Source: Aggregatilinea lenta (GTDB lineage: Bacteria > Chloroflexota > Anaerolineae > Aggregatilineales > Aggregatilineaceae). Taken from it: a stretch of DNA of 64,000 bases. The stretch spans positions 1,240,001-1,304,000 of the forward strand of contig NZ_BFCB01000003.1 in the NCBI RefSeq assembly GCF_003569045.1, given 5' to 3'. The notes under the pieces are model-generated. The model did not search any database. It was given only the letters and a program-made list of their open reading frames with translations, and had not been told where the DNA came from. Position 1 is the first letter of the stretch. Every line of letters begins with the position of its first letter. The translations under genes and the position numbers were made by a program. This document shows, one piece after another, positions 47,149 to 55,539 of the stretch.

Positions 47149-48576
47149 TCACGGCATATCGTCGTTCCCACGCAACAGCGCCAGGGCGTCGGGCATGACG
47201 GCATCGAGATCCAGCGCTGTGCCCTGCTCGACGAAGTGGCGGTATCGTGCAGTCCCCAACGTGGATTCCAACCGCTCGCATACGGGCTGCAAATCGAAGC
47301 GATCCGTGTCCGGATGATCCATCAAAAAGCCAACCCACACCGCCGCCTGCTCGCTGCAGCCAACGGCATGCCCGTACGCGGCGGCGCAGTTCAGCCCCTT
47401 GACTTTTTCCGGCTCCATCTGAAGCGTATGTGCGATAGTCAGGGACTCGAACAGGGCGCGCCGCGCATGTTCAAGATCGCGCAGAGCGAGATAGGTGTAG
47501 GCCCGGTTGCGTTGCACGTAACACACGGAATAGGGCAAACCAGTCTCTTGAGCGAGCACCAGTGCCTGCTGCAACTGCTCGACGGCGGCGGCGAGCTTTC
47601 CCTGGCGGAAGCGCAGGTAGCCCAGGCTCGACAGCCCGTAGATCAAATCGCGGCGCGCACCGTGATGACGAACGATCTGCACGCCTTCTGCCAGATAATC
47701 TGCAGCCGCATCCAGGTTGTCCTGTTCGACGGCGCACACTCCCAGCGCGATCAGACTCATGCCCAGCGCCAACGGGTAGTCCAGAGCGCGGCAGATCTGC
47801 ACGCTCCTTTGCAGGTACGCCTCCATCTCGTCGTAGCGCTTCAGCATGCGCAGTACTTCGCTGACCGCGACCAGCGCGAAGCACAGGTCCGCTGTGTTAC
47901 CGCCCGCTTCGACGATCTCAAGATAGGCCACAAAATAGCTGTAGGCCTTCGGGTAATCACCGGTGATGGTGGCAACCGACCCAAGCCCCAGCAACGCCCG
48001 GCCTCGATCCACGTCCAGGCCAAGTTCCTCGAAGAGCTGCAAGCTGCGTTCGTAGTAGTGGATGGCTTCGGCATGGTTGCCGATGTCTTCGAGAATGGTC
48101 GCCAATTGGTAAAATGCCTTACTGATGTGCCGCCGATCCTCGGCACGATGCGCCAGCTCCAGGAGTTGGCGCACGTACTGTTCCGTTCTTTCGAGATCGC
48201 CCAGGGCGGAGAACGAGGCGGCAAGATTCGGCAGGATGGCGCGCTCCGCATCACGATCCTCAAGCCGCCGGGCCGCGTCGAGGGCAGCCTCCCACCAGTC
48301 CCGGCGCTCCGCCGGGGAATGGCGAATCGCTAGCATATCGGCCCCGGCGAAGGACAGGTCGATACACAAGCGCGCCCAATCGTCCAGCATTGTGCCATAT
48401 GTGACCGAATACGCATGCCAGTGTTCGATCTGCGGCCACTCCTGGTCCAGTGCGCGCAGGCCGTACGACAGATTCGCGGGTCCGCGTCGAACCGCCTCGG
48501 CTGCCGTGCGGAGCTTGCCCAGATAGTGCTGCGCGAGGCGAAACTGCGCCGCTTGAACCGGCGAGGCAGCGGTCAC
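47149..48576 (-). CDS. TPR-repeat protein, detached sensor arm of an AfsR-like regulator
   Basis: 475 residues, ATG overlapping the stop of the upstream BTAD/NB-ARC gene (ATGA, 48573-48576). Almost the whole chain is helical tetratricopeptide-like repeats (AFYQLATILEDIGNHAEAIHYYERSL; GRALLGLGSVATITGDYPKAYSYF; LGMSLIALGVCAVEQDNLDAAADYL). The start VQAAQFRLAQHYLGKL matches where the TPR arm begins in single-chain AfsR/MalT-like proteins. It probably binds the NB-ARC protein and senses a ligand or partner. Confidence 0.82.
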   Translation of the reverse strand: MTAASPVQAAQFRLAQHYLGKLRTAAEAVRRGPANLSYGLRALDQEWPQIEHWHAYSVTYGTMLDDWARLCIDLSFAGADMLAIRHSPAERRDWWEAALDAARRLEDRDAERAILPNLAASFSALGDLERTEQYVRQLLELAHRAEDRRHISKAFYQLATILEDIGNHAEAIHYYERSLQLFEELGLDVDRGRALLGLGSVATITGDYPKAYSYFVAYLEIVEAGGNTADLCFALVAVSEVLRMLKRYDEMEAYLQRSVQICRALDYPLALGMSLIALGVCAVEQDNLDAAADYLAEGVQIVRHHGARRDLIYGLSSLGYLRFRQGKLAAAVEQLQQALVLAQETGLPYSVCYVQRNRAYTYLALRDLEHARRALFESLTIAHTLQMEPEKVKGLNCAAAYGHAVGCSEQAAVWVGFLMDHPDTDRFDLQPVCERLESTLGTARYRHFVEQGTALDLDAVMPDALALLRGNDDMP

Positions 48577-50405
48577 AGGCTGTTTCCTTCTTCTTCCAAC
48601 AGCGCGCGCGCGTGCACCACAAGCAGTGCGTGCATCTGGAAGCGCCCACCGCTGGTCGGCTCAAGCAGCCCGCGATTAACCAGGGTGCGTACCGTTGGTT
48701 TTGGATCGGCCACGTTCCATGCCGCCGCCATCGCGGCCAGATCGAACGTGGCGGGTTTGGGAACAAACAGGCCGAGATAGGCGAAGCGCTGGCGGGTCTG
48801 CGCATCGAGCAGATCGGTGCTGCGCCGGAGCAGCGCGGCAATGGTGGGCGACGTCTCGCGCCCGACGCCGAGCATGTCGCTTGGAACCTGCGCCTGCAAG
48901 AGCGCCGAGCCAGTTTGAAGGTCGGCCAGCAGCTCCTTGATGCCCCAGCCCATAATCGTCTCGGTGTGGAGCAAACGGCCCGCCACGTGAATAGCCAGGG
49001 GCAGACCTTCCAGGTTGCGCACGAGGTTCCGCGCTTCCCTGGGGTATTCTGCGACGGTCGCCGGGGTCAGCTTGCGCAGCAACTCCAGGCCCGCCGGTTC
49101 GGTAAGCACGGGTAAACGATAGATATCCTCGGCAGCAGGCGCGAGTGCACTGGCTACGTCGTTTAAACGGCTGGTCATGACCAGCGCGCACGACTGCCCG
49201 CCGACTCGAAAGGGCACCGCATGCTCGCTCTGCCAGATGTCATCGACGATCAGCAGCGCGCGCTTGTCGCGCAGCGCCGCCGTGATTTGAGCGCTCACGT
49301 CCTCGGTTCTGGGAGCGGATCCGGGTAGGCCCAGGTTGAGCGCCTTGGCCCAGGCGGCAATCGCGCCCGAAATATCGGGCGTTTCGCCTGAAGACGCCCA
49401 GAGAATGCCGTCTGGAAACTGGCGGGCGACGTCCGCATCGTGGGCGAGCAAGGCCAGAATCGTGCTCTTTCCCACGCCCGGCCACCCCTGAATCACCGTG
49501 ACGGCGTGCATCGCCGTGCCGTCAATGCCGAGCCGGTGCTTGATGTCGCGCAGCGCACGGTCCCGACCGACGGTCAGGGCGGGCAGCGGCGGCAGCACAT
49601 GGGCGGTAGGTGACACGACTGCCACAGGGTCCTCGGCCCTCTGAGGCAGACGATTATGCTGAATGGCGTGGTAGAGCTGGTTGGTTTCGTCGTCCGGCAG
49701 GGATACCAGCTCTTCATCGAGCAGACGCACGCACTGGTGGTACTGGCGCAAGGCTTCTGATCGCTGGCCATTTACCGCCAGGAGGCGCATAAGCTGACGG
49801 TGAGCCGGTTCGTGCAGCGGATCGACTGCGAGCCACGCTTGGGCATGGACGATGGCGCGCTCGTAGTGCTGCGCCTGAGCATCATGGTCCGACAGCCGCC
49901 GGTGCAAGCCCGCGTATTCACGACTCAGCCACTGGCGCTGCGCGCGCTGCCATTCGTCAAACTCCAGGCTGTCCGGCAGGCTGAACCCGGCCATGAAGGC
50001 GCCGCGATAGAGATCGACGGCCTGGTGATACCGCGCGGCGCAGCGGTCACAGGCGTCGTCGACGGCATGCTCGTGAAGGCTGCAACCGGACAACAGCCCG
50101 GCAAACTCGTGGACATCGACCGAGACACGCTCCCGGTCCAACGTCACGGTGCCTTGCACAACACGGATCCAGGGGACGGGTGTGGGGGCGGTCAGCGCAT
50201 GCAAAGCGCTCCGTAAAGCGGAGCGCCCGTGTTCGTGATCGAGGCTGGGCCACAGCAGGCTGGCGAGCAGTTCGCGGCTTTGAGGCTGCTCCGTTACCCC
50301 CAGGTAAGCGGCCAGCGCCACGGCCTTACGCCGTTCAATCGGGATCGGATTCCCGGCGTGCTCCAGGTGCGGCATGCCAAAGAGAAGTAGCCGCAGTTCG
50401 CTCAT
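48573..50405 (-). CDS. SARP/AfsR-like transcriptional regulator: wHTH-BTAD-NB-ARC
   Basis: 610 residues. An OmpR-type winged helix lies at ~1-95 (RLLLFGMPHLEHAGNPIPIERRKA; landmark), and a BTAD helical domain at ~100-245 (HEFAGLL ... LYRGAFMAGFSLPDSLEFDEWQ). An NB-ARC ATPase follows with Walker A GWPGVGKSTI (~305-314), Walker B ALLIVDDIW (~385) and the GLPLAIHVAGRLL motif. A winged-helix-like tail ends the chain where TPRs would normally continue; those are in the next gene. It should switch transcription on in response to a signal. A promoter with matching SARP repeat geometry lies upstream at 53285-53327. Confidence 0.88.
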   Translation of the reverse strand: MSELRLLLFGMPHLEHAGNPIPIERRKAVALAAYLGVTEQPQSRELLASLLWPSLDHEHGRSALRSALHALTAPTPVPWIRVVQGTVTLDRERVSVDVHEFAGLLSGCSLHEHAVDDACDRCAARYHQAVDLYRGAFMAGFSLPDSLEFDEWQRAQRQWLSREYAGLHRRLSDHDAQAQHYERAIVHAQAWLAVDPLHEPAHRQLMRLLAVNGQRSEALRQYHQCVRLLDEELVSLPDDETNQLYHAIQHNRLPQRAEDPVAVVSPTAHVLPPLPALTVGRDRALRDIKHRLGIDGTAMHAVTVIQGWPGVGKSTILALLAHDADVARQFPDGILWASSGETPDISGAIAAWAKALNLGLPGSAPRTEDVSAQITAALRDKRALLIVDDIWQSEHAVPFRVGGQSCALVMTSRLNDVASALAPAAEDIYRLPVLTEPAGLELLRKLTPATVAEYPREARNLVRNLEGLPLAIHVAGRLLHTETIMGWGIKELLADLQTGSALLQAQVPSDMLGVGRETSPTIAALLRRSTDLLDAQTRQRFAYLGLFVPKPATFDLAAMAAAWNVADPKPTVRTLVNRGLLEPTSGGRFQMHALLVVHARALLEEEGNSL

Positions 50406-50596
50406 CAGCGCTATGCCGTTGCCCCGCTGCTAGCACAGTGTTCGTTACCTCCTGATTCTATACCACCTTTTGTAATTTAAGGCTAAGGCGGCGGCGTTAT
50501 GGGCAAGGCTTGCTGCGTGAGGCTCTCGTCCGCGCCGGAGCGCAGACGAGAGGTGTCGCTGAGGTAAAGCAGTTCAACCGGCACAAGTCGATCCGG

Positions 50597-51268
50597 TCAG
50601 GTCGCCGGACCAGGCGGGACCGGGTCCAGCAGTCGCTGCACACGCACCCGTACGGGTACGCCGCAGGCAAACACAATGGTCTGTCCGGCAGCAATGCGCA
50701 AATTGTCTTGCGAAAAGCCGTTTTCACCGATCCCGACGATGACTGGCTCCAGTTGTCGAGGGTTGCCGGGGCGTGCAGGCGCACGCACGACCGTAATGGG
50801 CAGGCGGGACGACGTGTTGGTCTCCAGGGCGGCATAATCGCCCGGCAGGAGCAGCATCGTGCTGATCAGATCGCCAGCAGGCATGCCCTCTTCGTGGTTG
50901 AAGACGACGTTGGGATCGGGACCCGCGCGCTGGACATACACCGTGTAGGGCAGCGATCCCTTCGAGGAAAAGAAGCCGACCACGCCGCCCTTCAGGACTG
51001 TCGTCGTGCCGTCGGTGGGGCCGCACGGACAGTCAGGTTTTTCTCCAGAAGCCTCGGCCACGTCGATGTTCACCTGATGCGGGGCGTTGGATGACGCGAC
51101 GTGGAGGCTGATCTGCTGGACGATCCGCCCACGGCTCCGCACGAAGGCCGTGAAATCCCCCGCCTCATTGAAACGGTGATACAACGCGATCCGGGGCACG
51201 ATGGCGGTGCTTTCCAGCGGCTCCGGCCTGAAAATGCTTTGATCAATCGACACAGTTGACGTGGTCAT
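50597..51268 (-). CDS. Protein of unknown function, third gene of an unrecognised three-gene cassette
   Basis: 223 residues, ATG overlapping the previous stop by four bases. No signal peptide or membrane segment. It appears all-beta. One Cys pair (DCPCG) is near residue 80, and the C-terminal segment EPVIVGIGENGFSQDNLRIAAGQTIVFACGVPVRVRV (landmark) resembles the last strands of cupredoxin-like folds without evident copper ligands. I do not recognise a family. Co-expression with the two upstream genes is certain from the overlap and spacing. Confidence 0.6.
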   Translation of the reverse strand: MTTSTVSIDQSIFRPEPLESTAIVPRIALYHRFNEAGDFTAFVRSRGRIVQQISLHVASSNAPHQVNIDVAEASGEKPDCPCGPTDGTTTVLKGGVVGFFSSKGSLPYTVYVQRAGPDPNVVFNHEEGMPAGDLISTMLLLPGDYAALETNTSSRLPITVVRAPARPGNPRQLEPVIVGIGENGFSQDNLRIAAGQTIVFACGVPVRVRVQRLLDPVPPGPAT

Positions 51269-52230
51269 GAGACAGCTCCTATGGTCGCCTGCACGATCAG
51301 CTCATCGGTATTGATTTCGACGGCGAGATCTTCGATCGGGATTTTGACTGCCATTAGTTCAGGCTCGCCGCGGATCAGCGTGAACGGATCGTCGATCCGC
51401 ATGATCGGCACACACTCCTTGAACACGTCCAGCAGCAGATCGATCAGGAAGTTGATCTTCCCCCAACTGACGTTGAAAAAATCACTGATGACCTCATTCA
51501 GGTCGTCGCCGATGTCGAGCAGGATGCGGACCAGATCATCCACATAGTCGAGAATCTGCTCTACGAGATTGCCGATCGCGCCATGCAGCAAGGGATCGAT
51601 CGCGGCATCAATCGCGGCTTCCAAGGCGTTCCCGGCGATATCCGCAAAATCGAACAGGTCGATATCCACGGTATCGCGCCGGGGGCCAAAGTGGATATGC
51701 CACTGGTTGCGGTTTTCAGGAAAATCCTTAAGGATGTTTTGCTTGACCAGCACATCGCGGAGATCACCACAAGGATCGAACACCGGGTCGGGCAGGCTCG
51801 CGTTATAGTAGCGGACGTCGAATTCCCCGGTAAAGCTCACCTCTTGCGCGACAAAAAAGCCCAGATCGATGTAAATCTGAATCGGGTTGCTGTTCTGGAA
51901 AGGGCACCACTGGGGCAGGCAAATGGAGCCGAAGTTGATGCCGAAGATGCGAATGTCCCCGGTACAGCCCCCGCCGATGCATATGTTGGATAGGTCCACC
52001 TGCACATAAAACTTGAGCATATCCCAGCGGATATCGAGTTCACCCACTCGGAACGTGCCGTCGTCGCGCAGCGTCAGCGTGCCGCCTTCAAGGTGGCCCT
52101 GCATGTCATAGCCCACCCCATATGTCCCATAGTCGCTCATGCCCGAGTCGGCCCACGAAACATTGTTGACAATGACATCGAGGAACTTCTGAAGCGCATC
52201 TTCCGATACTGCGGCAGTTAGATGTGACAT
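51265..52230 (-). CDS. Protein of unknown function, second gene of the three-gene cassette (possible lipid-binding TULIP-like fold)
   Basis: 321 residues, AGGAGG upstream. No signal peptide. The pattern is long beta strands (GVGYDMQGHLEGGTLTLRDDG ... VGELDIRWDMLKFYVQVDL) with a conserved-looking Cys cluster (NICIGGGCTGD ... ICLPQWCPF), then long amphipathic helices (ALEAAIDAAIDPLLHGAIGNLVEQILDYVDDL). The strand-then-amphipathic-helix make-up is reminiscent of TULIP lipid-binding proteins. I recall similar hypothetical proteins in other bacteria but know of no assigned function. The fold idea is a low-confidence inference. Confidence 0.6.
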   Translation of the reverse strand: MSHLTAAVSEDALQKFLDVIVNNVSWADSGMSDYGTYGVGYDMQGHLEGGTLTLRDDGTFRVGELDIRWDMLKFYVQVDLSNICIGGGCTGDIRIFGINFGSICLPQWCPFQNSNPIQIYIDLGFFVAQEVSFTGEFDVRYYNASLPDPVFDPCGDLRDVLVKQNILKDFPENRNQWHIHFGPRRDTVDIDLFDFADIAGNALEAAIDAAIDPLLHGAIGNLVEQILDYVDDLVRILLDIGDDLNEVISDFFNVSWGKINFLIDLLLDVFKECVPIMRIDDPFTLIRGEPELMAVKIPIEDLAVEINTDELIVQATIGAVS

Positions 52231-52242
52231 CTCTCGATCCTC

Positions 52243-53214
52243 CTACTTAACGACTAAACGAATGTAGGCTTTGAGCTGGTTGTCCTCGACGGCGGGATTG
52301 TGCTCCACATCCTGAGGGACACGCGACGGCTTTAAGCTCACCTGCTCATTCAGAATCAGATCTTTGTCCGCGAGCAAGCTCGTGATATCCAGAATGAGCT
52401 TTTCCATAGGGAGCATCAGCCGGGGGAAGACGCTGAGCTTCAGCACGGTCTTGAGGAAGCATTCGAAGAGGTCTTCAAGGTCGTCCTGGCCCAGATCGAC
52501 TACCTCGATTTGTTTCAGGCGTGGCTTGAGCCACTGCTGCGCATCGGAGCCGACTGTGCCCCATTCAAACGCCCCTTCGGCGAACAGTTCCAGAGAGAAA
52601 CACTGCAGCCCGCTGAAGGGCAGGGGCCACATACCAATGGCAACCGCCCCTTCCACTTGTCCCGGCGCAGAGGCCTGTTCCGCATCGGTGTAATCGCCCG
52701 CATTGGGATCGATCCGCGCGGCCAGGGTTCGCGTGCTGTCTTCTTCGTCGCCCAGGTTGACCACCGTTTCGTTGTTTTGTACGGCGAGGAGTTCCATCAG
52801 CTCAATGTACCGGTCCATTGTCTCCGTGTCGGGACAATCGATGCCGAGATGGCCGCGCAGGCGCAGGGCGAAACGCTGATTGTTTAGCGGGGCAATCTGA
52901 TCCGGCAGGTTGATGATATCGGCGGGGTGAAAGTCGAATTCCGCATCCGTGAGCTGCAAGCAGTAGTGCAAGCCTCTCGGTGAGACCATTCCGGGGATTT
53001 CGAGCGGCGACTCGACCGTATGGAACAGTGGATAACCCTTCTCAATAACCTCGTCACTCGCTTCAATCGGTACGCACAAATCGTCGATGTGCCATTTGAA
53101 GTAAGCCGTCGCAAAGTTGAATAGTGAGGGTCGCTGGCGCATGATGTGCTGGATGAGCACGTTGACGCCTGCCTGGTTCATAGATGCGAACAAATCGCTG
53201 CTGCTGGTATACAT
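52243..53214 (-). CDS. Protein of unknown function, first gene of the three-gene cassette
   Basis: 323 residues, GGAGG upstream. The opening ASMNQAGVNVLIQHIMRQRPSLFNFATAYF (landmark) looks like a conserved family start. Mixed alpha/beta sequence follows, rich in Asp/Glu and without a signal or membrane helix. The middle (VEGAVAIGMWPLPFSGLQCFSLELFAEGAF) and the helical segment DDLEDLFECFLKTVLKLSVFP suggest an amphipathic, possibly lipid- or assembly-related protein. I do not recognise the family. It is transcribed from the SARP-type promoter at 53285-53327. Confidence 0.6.
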   Translation of the reverse strand: MYTSSSDLFASMNQAGVNVLIQHIMRQRPSLFNFATAYFKWHIDDLCVPIEASDEVIEKGYPLFHTVESPLEIPGMVSPRGLHYCLQLTDAEFDFHPADIINLPDQIAPLNNQRFALRLRGHLGIDCPDTETMDRYIELMELLAVQNNETVVNLGDEEDSTRTLAARIDPNAGDYTDAEQASAPGQVEGAVAIGMWPLPFSGLQCFSLELFAEGAFEWGTVGSDAQQWLKPRLKQIEVVDLGQDDLEDLFECFLKTVLKLSVFPRLMLPMEKLILDITSLLADKDLILNEQVSLKPSRVPQDVEHNPAVEDNQLKAYIRLVVK

Positions 53215-53284
53215 CGTCCTGTTCCTCCGTTAGGGCATGGGCTGCCGTCCGCCCCTTTCGAGCGAAATGTCTGTAACAGTCTGT

Positions 53285-53327
53285 ACTATAGAAGGCTTGC
53301 GCCACGACATCGTGACAGAATCGTGAC
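53285..53327 (-). promoter_or_regulatory. SARP-type promoter: three heptamer repeats 8 bp from a -10 box
   Basis: On the minus strand: GTCACGA (53321-53327), 4 bases, GTCACGA (53310-53316), 4 bases, GTGGCGC (53299-53305), then exactly 8 bases to TATAGT (53285-53290). Heptameric direct repeats with an 11-base period, the last 8 bases from the -10, are the known arrangement for SARP activators. It would drive the three-gene cassette. The third repeat matches the others at 4 of 7 positions. Confidence 0.65.
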
Positions 53328-54013
53328 GCGATTTGCGAGCCGCGATTGACGCTGCAAGCAAGCCGCATTGCGCTGGCACGGAGCGAGAGCCGCGCGGAGT
53401 GGGATATCCCCGCCTGTCAAGGTAATGTCACAATGAGGGTGAGGCCAGGGGATGCGGCGTAGCTGGTTTTGAGCGGGGTTACTTTTATGCTTGATCTTAC
53501 CGGCGCGGTATCGAGCGCGTTGGCAAAGGATCCGGGAAACTAAGGTGACGATCAAAAGAGATTGGCATTCGAGGCGGCGCGCAATTCACCTCATGCCTTA
53601 ACTCCGGACCCCTTTTCCCCGTGTAGTTCACTTTGGCGTCACGCGTTTATCGAGTGATGCTTGGGGTAACCCGGCATCGGCGCGACGCCACGTCGTTTGG
53701 CGAAGGACCGCGCTGTCTGAGCTGCGACAACGACGGCCAGCTTGGTAGTCAGTTCGAACGCGTCGCCGAGGGCACTGGCATTGATGTGATCCATGTAAGC
53801 AGCCGGCACAGGTCAGAACGGGAGCGACGGGGCTCGCATTCTCGTAGTCCAACTTCGATTTGAAACACGCCGGGCGGGCAACATATGGCTTATTCTCTAT
53901 ATATGCTGCAGATCTCTAACACCTGTTCCGGCATGTAATGGCCTTCTTGCCCGCCGTGGCACGAGTCTTCAATTTGGTAATCCTCGCACAACTGTAGCGC
54001 ACGAGGGCCTGTG
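53328..54013. other. Gene-poor region between cassette promoter and corrinoid gene
   Basis: Only short frames without ribosome sites are present (for example 53628-53863 on either strand). Downstream of the corrinoid gene a minus-strand frame ending at 53890 reads CHGGQEGHYMPEQVLEIC but has no start of its own; it may be a degraded gene end. No terminator was recognised. Confidence 0.45.
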
Positions 54014-54649
54014 TCACGATACCAGCGACTTCGCAACCGCGACTGCCCGGCTTGCGTCGGGCGCATACCCGTCCGCGCCGATCTCTTTGGCGAAACGATC
54101 TGTTACGGGCGCGCCCCCGACCAACAACTTGACCTGATCTCGCACGTTCGCTGCCTGGAGCGCCTCCTGTACCCTGCCGAGATTGAGCATCGTCGTGGTG
54201 AGCAAAGCCGACAGGGCGATGATGTCCGGATTGTGTTCGTGGACCGCCTGCACGAACTTTTCGGCAGGAACGTCTGTCCCCAAATCGATGATCTTGAATC
54301 CAGCGCCTTCCAACATAACGCTTACCAGGTTTTTTCCGATGTCGTGTAAGTCGCCTGCGACCGTGCCGACGACCACTGTTCCTGCCTCTTTAATGTTCGC
54401 AGTGCTAAGCAGCGGTTTGACCTCACTCATACCCGCTTGCATGGCACGTGCGGCCACTAGCATTTCCGGGATGTAGTAGTCGCCGTTTTCGAAGCGGCGA
54501 CCGACTTCGCCCATCGCCGGGATCATGCCTTCGTTGATAATATTTTCCACGGGAACGCCCGCGTCAAGCGCAGTGTGAATGGCAGCCAGCACATCATTGC
54601 GCTTGCCCGCAACCACACCATCAAAAATCTGTTGGATCGTTTCGTCCAT
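54014..54649 (-). CDS. Corrinoid-binding methyltransferase protein (MtbC/MttC-like)
   Basis: 211 residues, GGAGG upstream. It has an N-terminal helical cap (GVPVENIINEGMIPAMGEVGRRFENGDYYIPEML, landmark) and a Rossmann B12-binding domain with the DLHDIGKN (DxHxxG) motif whose His replaces the lower cobalt ligand. A second corrinoid contact, SALLTTTM, and the GG of LVGGAPV follow. Such proteins carry a methyl group between a substrate methyltransferase and an acceptor. It ends an operon containing a URO-D-family gene, its likely partner, plus a sugar importer. No reductive activator gene is seen. Confidence 0.9.
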   Translation of the reverse strand: MDETIQQIFDGVVAGKRNDVLAAIHTALDAGVPVENIINEGMIPAMGEVGRRFENGDYYIPEMLVAARAMQAGMSEVKPLLSTANIKEAGTVVVGTVAGDLHDIGKNLVSVMLEGAGFKIIDLGTDVPAEKFVQAVHEHNPDIIALSALLTTTMLNLGRVQEALQAANVRDQVKLLVGGAPVTDRFAKEIGADGYAPDASRAVAVAKSLVS

Positions 54650-54741
54650 TACCAGCCTCCACGGCGTTGATTGTTGAATGAAGCGTGTCTCAAAAATTCC
54701 GGTCGGTGCCTTCCGGCCAGAATCGTACTTTCAAAGGGTAT

Positions 54742-55539
54742 TTAGGCCATCACGACGCATTCAGTCAGTTCTTCGAGTGTCATCTCTTCTTTCGGGACGT
54801 CACACATCTTTTTGCCGTGACTCATCACCACGAAGCGGTCGCATACCTGAAAAGCGTGATAGAGATTGTGCGTGACCAGCACGCTCGAGACGCCCTCTCC
54901 TTTTAGCTCGCGGATGTACTGCAACAGTGCCTCAGTGGCTCGGACGGCCAGCGCGCTTGTCGGCTCGTCCAGCAGCAGCATCAGTCGCTTGAAGTAGACA
55001 GCACGGGCAATCGCGACTGCCTGCTTCTGCCCACCGGATAGTTCGCCGACCATCTGGCGTGGGTCTTCGATCCCGCCGATGTGGACGGCGCTTTTCAGCA
55101 CGTCCAGCGCGATGGCGTGCATTTTGCCGTGTTGCATCAGGCCGATGGAGTTGGTCAGTTCGCGGCCCATGAATATGTTGCGTGTGATAGACATGGTATC
55201 TACCAGGGCAGTGTCCTGGTAGATGGTCTCGATCCCTAGGCGCTCGGACTCACGGCGCGAATTCAGTGTGACCTCTTTGCCGTTCGCCAGGATCGTCCCT
55301 TCGTCGGCTTGCGCCACGCCGGACATCAGCTTGATCAGGGTGGACTTACCCGCCCCATTGTCGCCGAGCAGCCCGATGATCTCGTGTGGGTTGATCTTGA
55401 AGTCAACACCGCTCAGCGCCTCCACCGGGCCGTAACGCTTGCAGACGCCGCGCAGCTCGAGCAGCGGAGGTGGACTGATCGGCGATGAAGCAGCCGATTG
55501 CACCCTGGCGATGTTTTCTTCCTGAGTCATATTAGGCAT
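54742..55539 (-). CDS. Sugar ABC transporter ATP-binding protein, single-domain CUT2 type
   Basis: 265 residues from the ATG at 55539, which overlaps the permease end by 8 bases (ATG at 55530 is possible). Walker A GDNGAGKSTLI, signature LSGGQKQAVAIAR, Walker B LMLLLDEPTSALA and switch LVTHNLYH are present. Unlike RbsA or XylG it has only one nucleotide-binding domain, as in FrcA-type importers, so it must homodimerise. It belongs with the permease and binding protein upstream. Confidence 0.9.
   Translation of the reverse strand: MPNMTQEENIARVQSAASSPISPPPLLELRGVCKRYGPVEALSGVDFKINPHEIIGLLGDNGAGKSTLIKLMSGVAQADEGTILANGKEVTLNSRRESERLGIETIYQDTALVDTMSITRNIFMGRELTNSIGLMQHGKMHAIALDVLKSAVHIGGIEDPRQMVGELSGGQKQAVAIARAVYFKRLMLLLDEPTSALAVRATEALLQYIRELKGEGVSSVLVTHNLYHAFQVCDRFVVMSHGKKMCDVPKEEMTLEELTECVVMA

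Noticed and set aside
53890-54013. Out-of-frame C-terminal extension of the corrinoid gene (CHGGQEGHYMPEQVLEIC)
   Set aside because: The corrinoid protein is already full length at 211 residues for its family, so a frameshifted extension is not needed.
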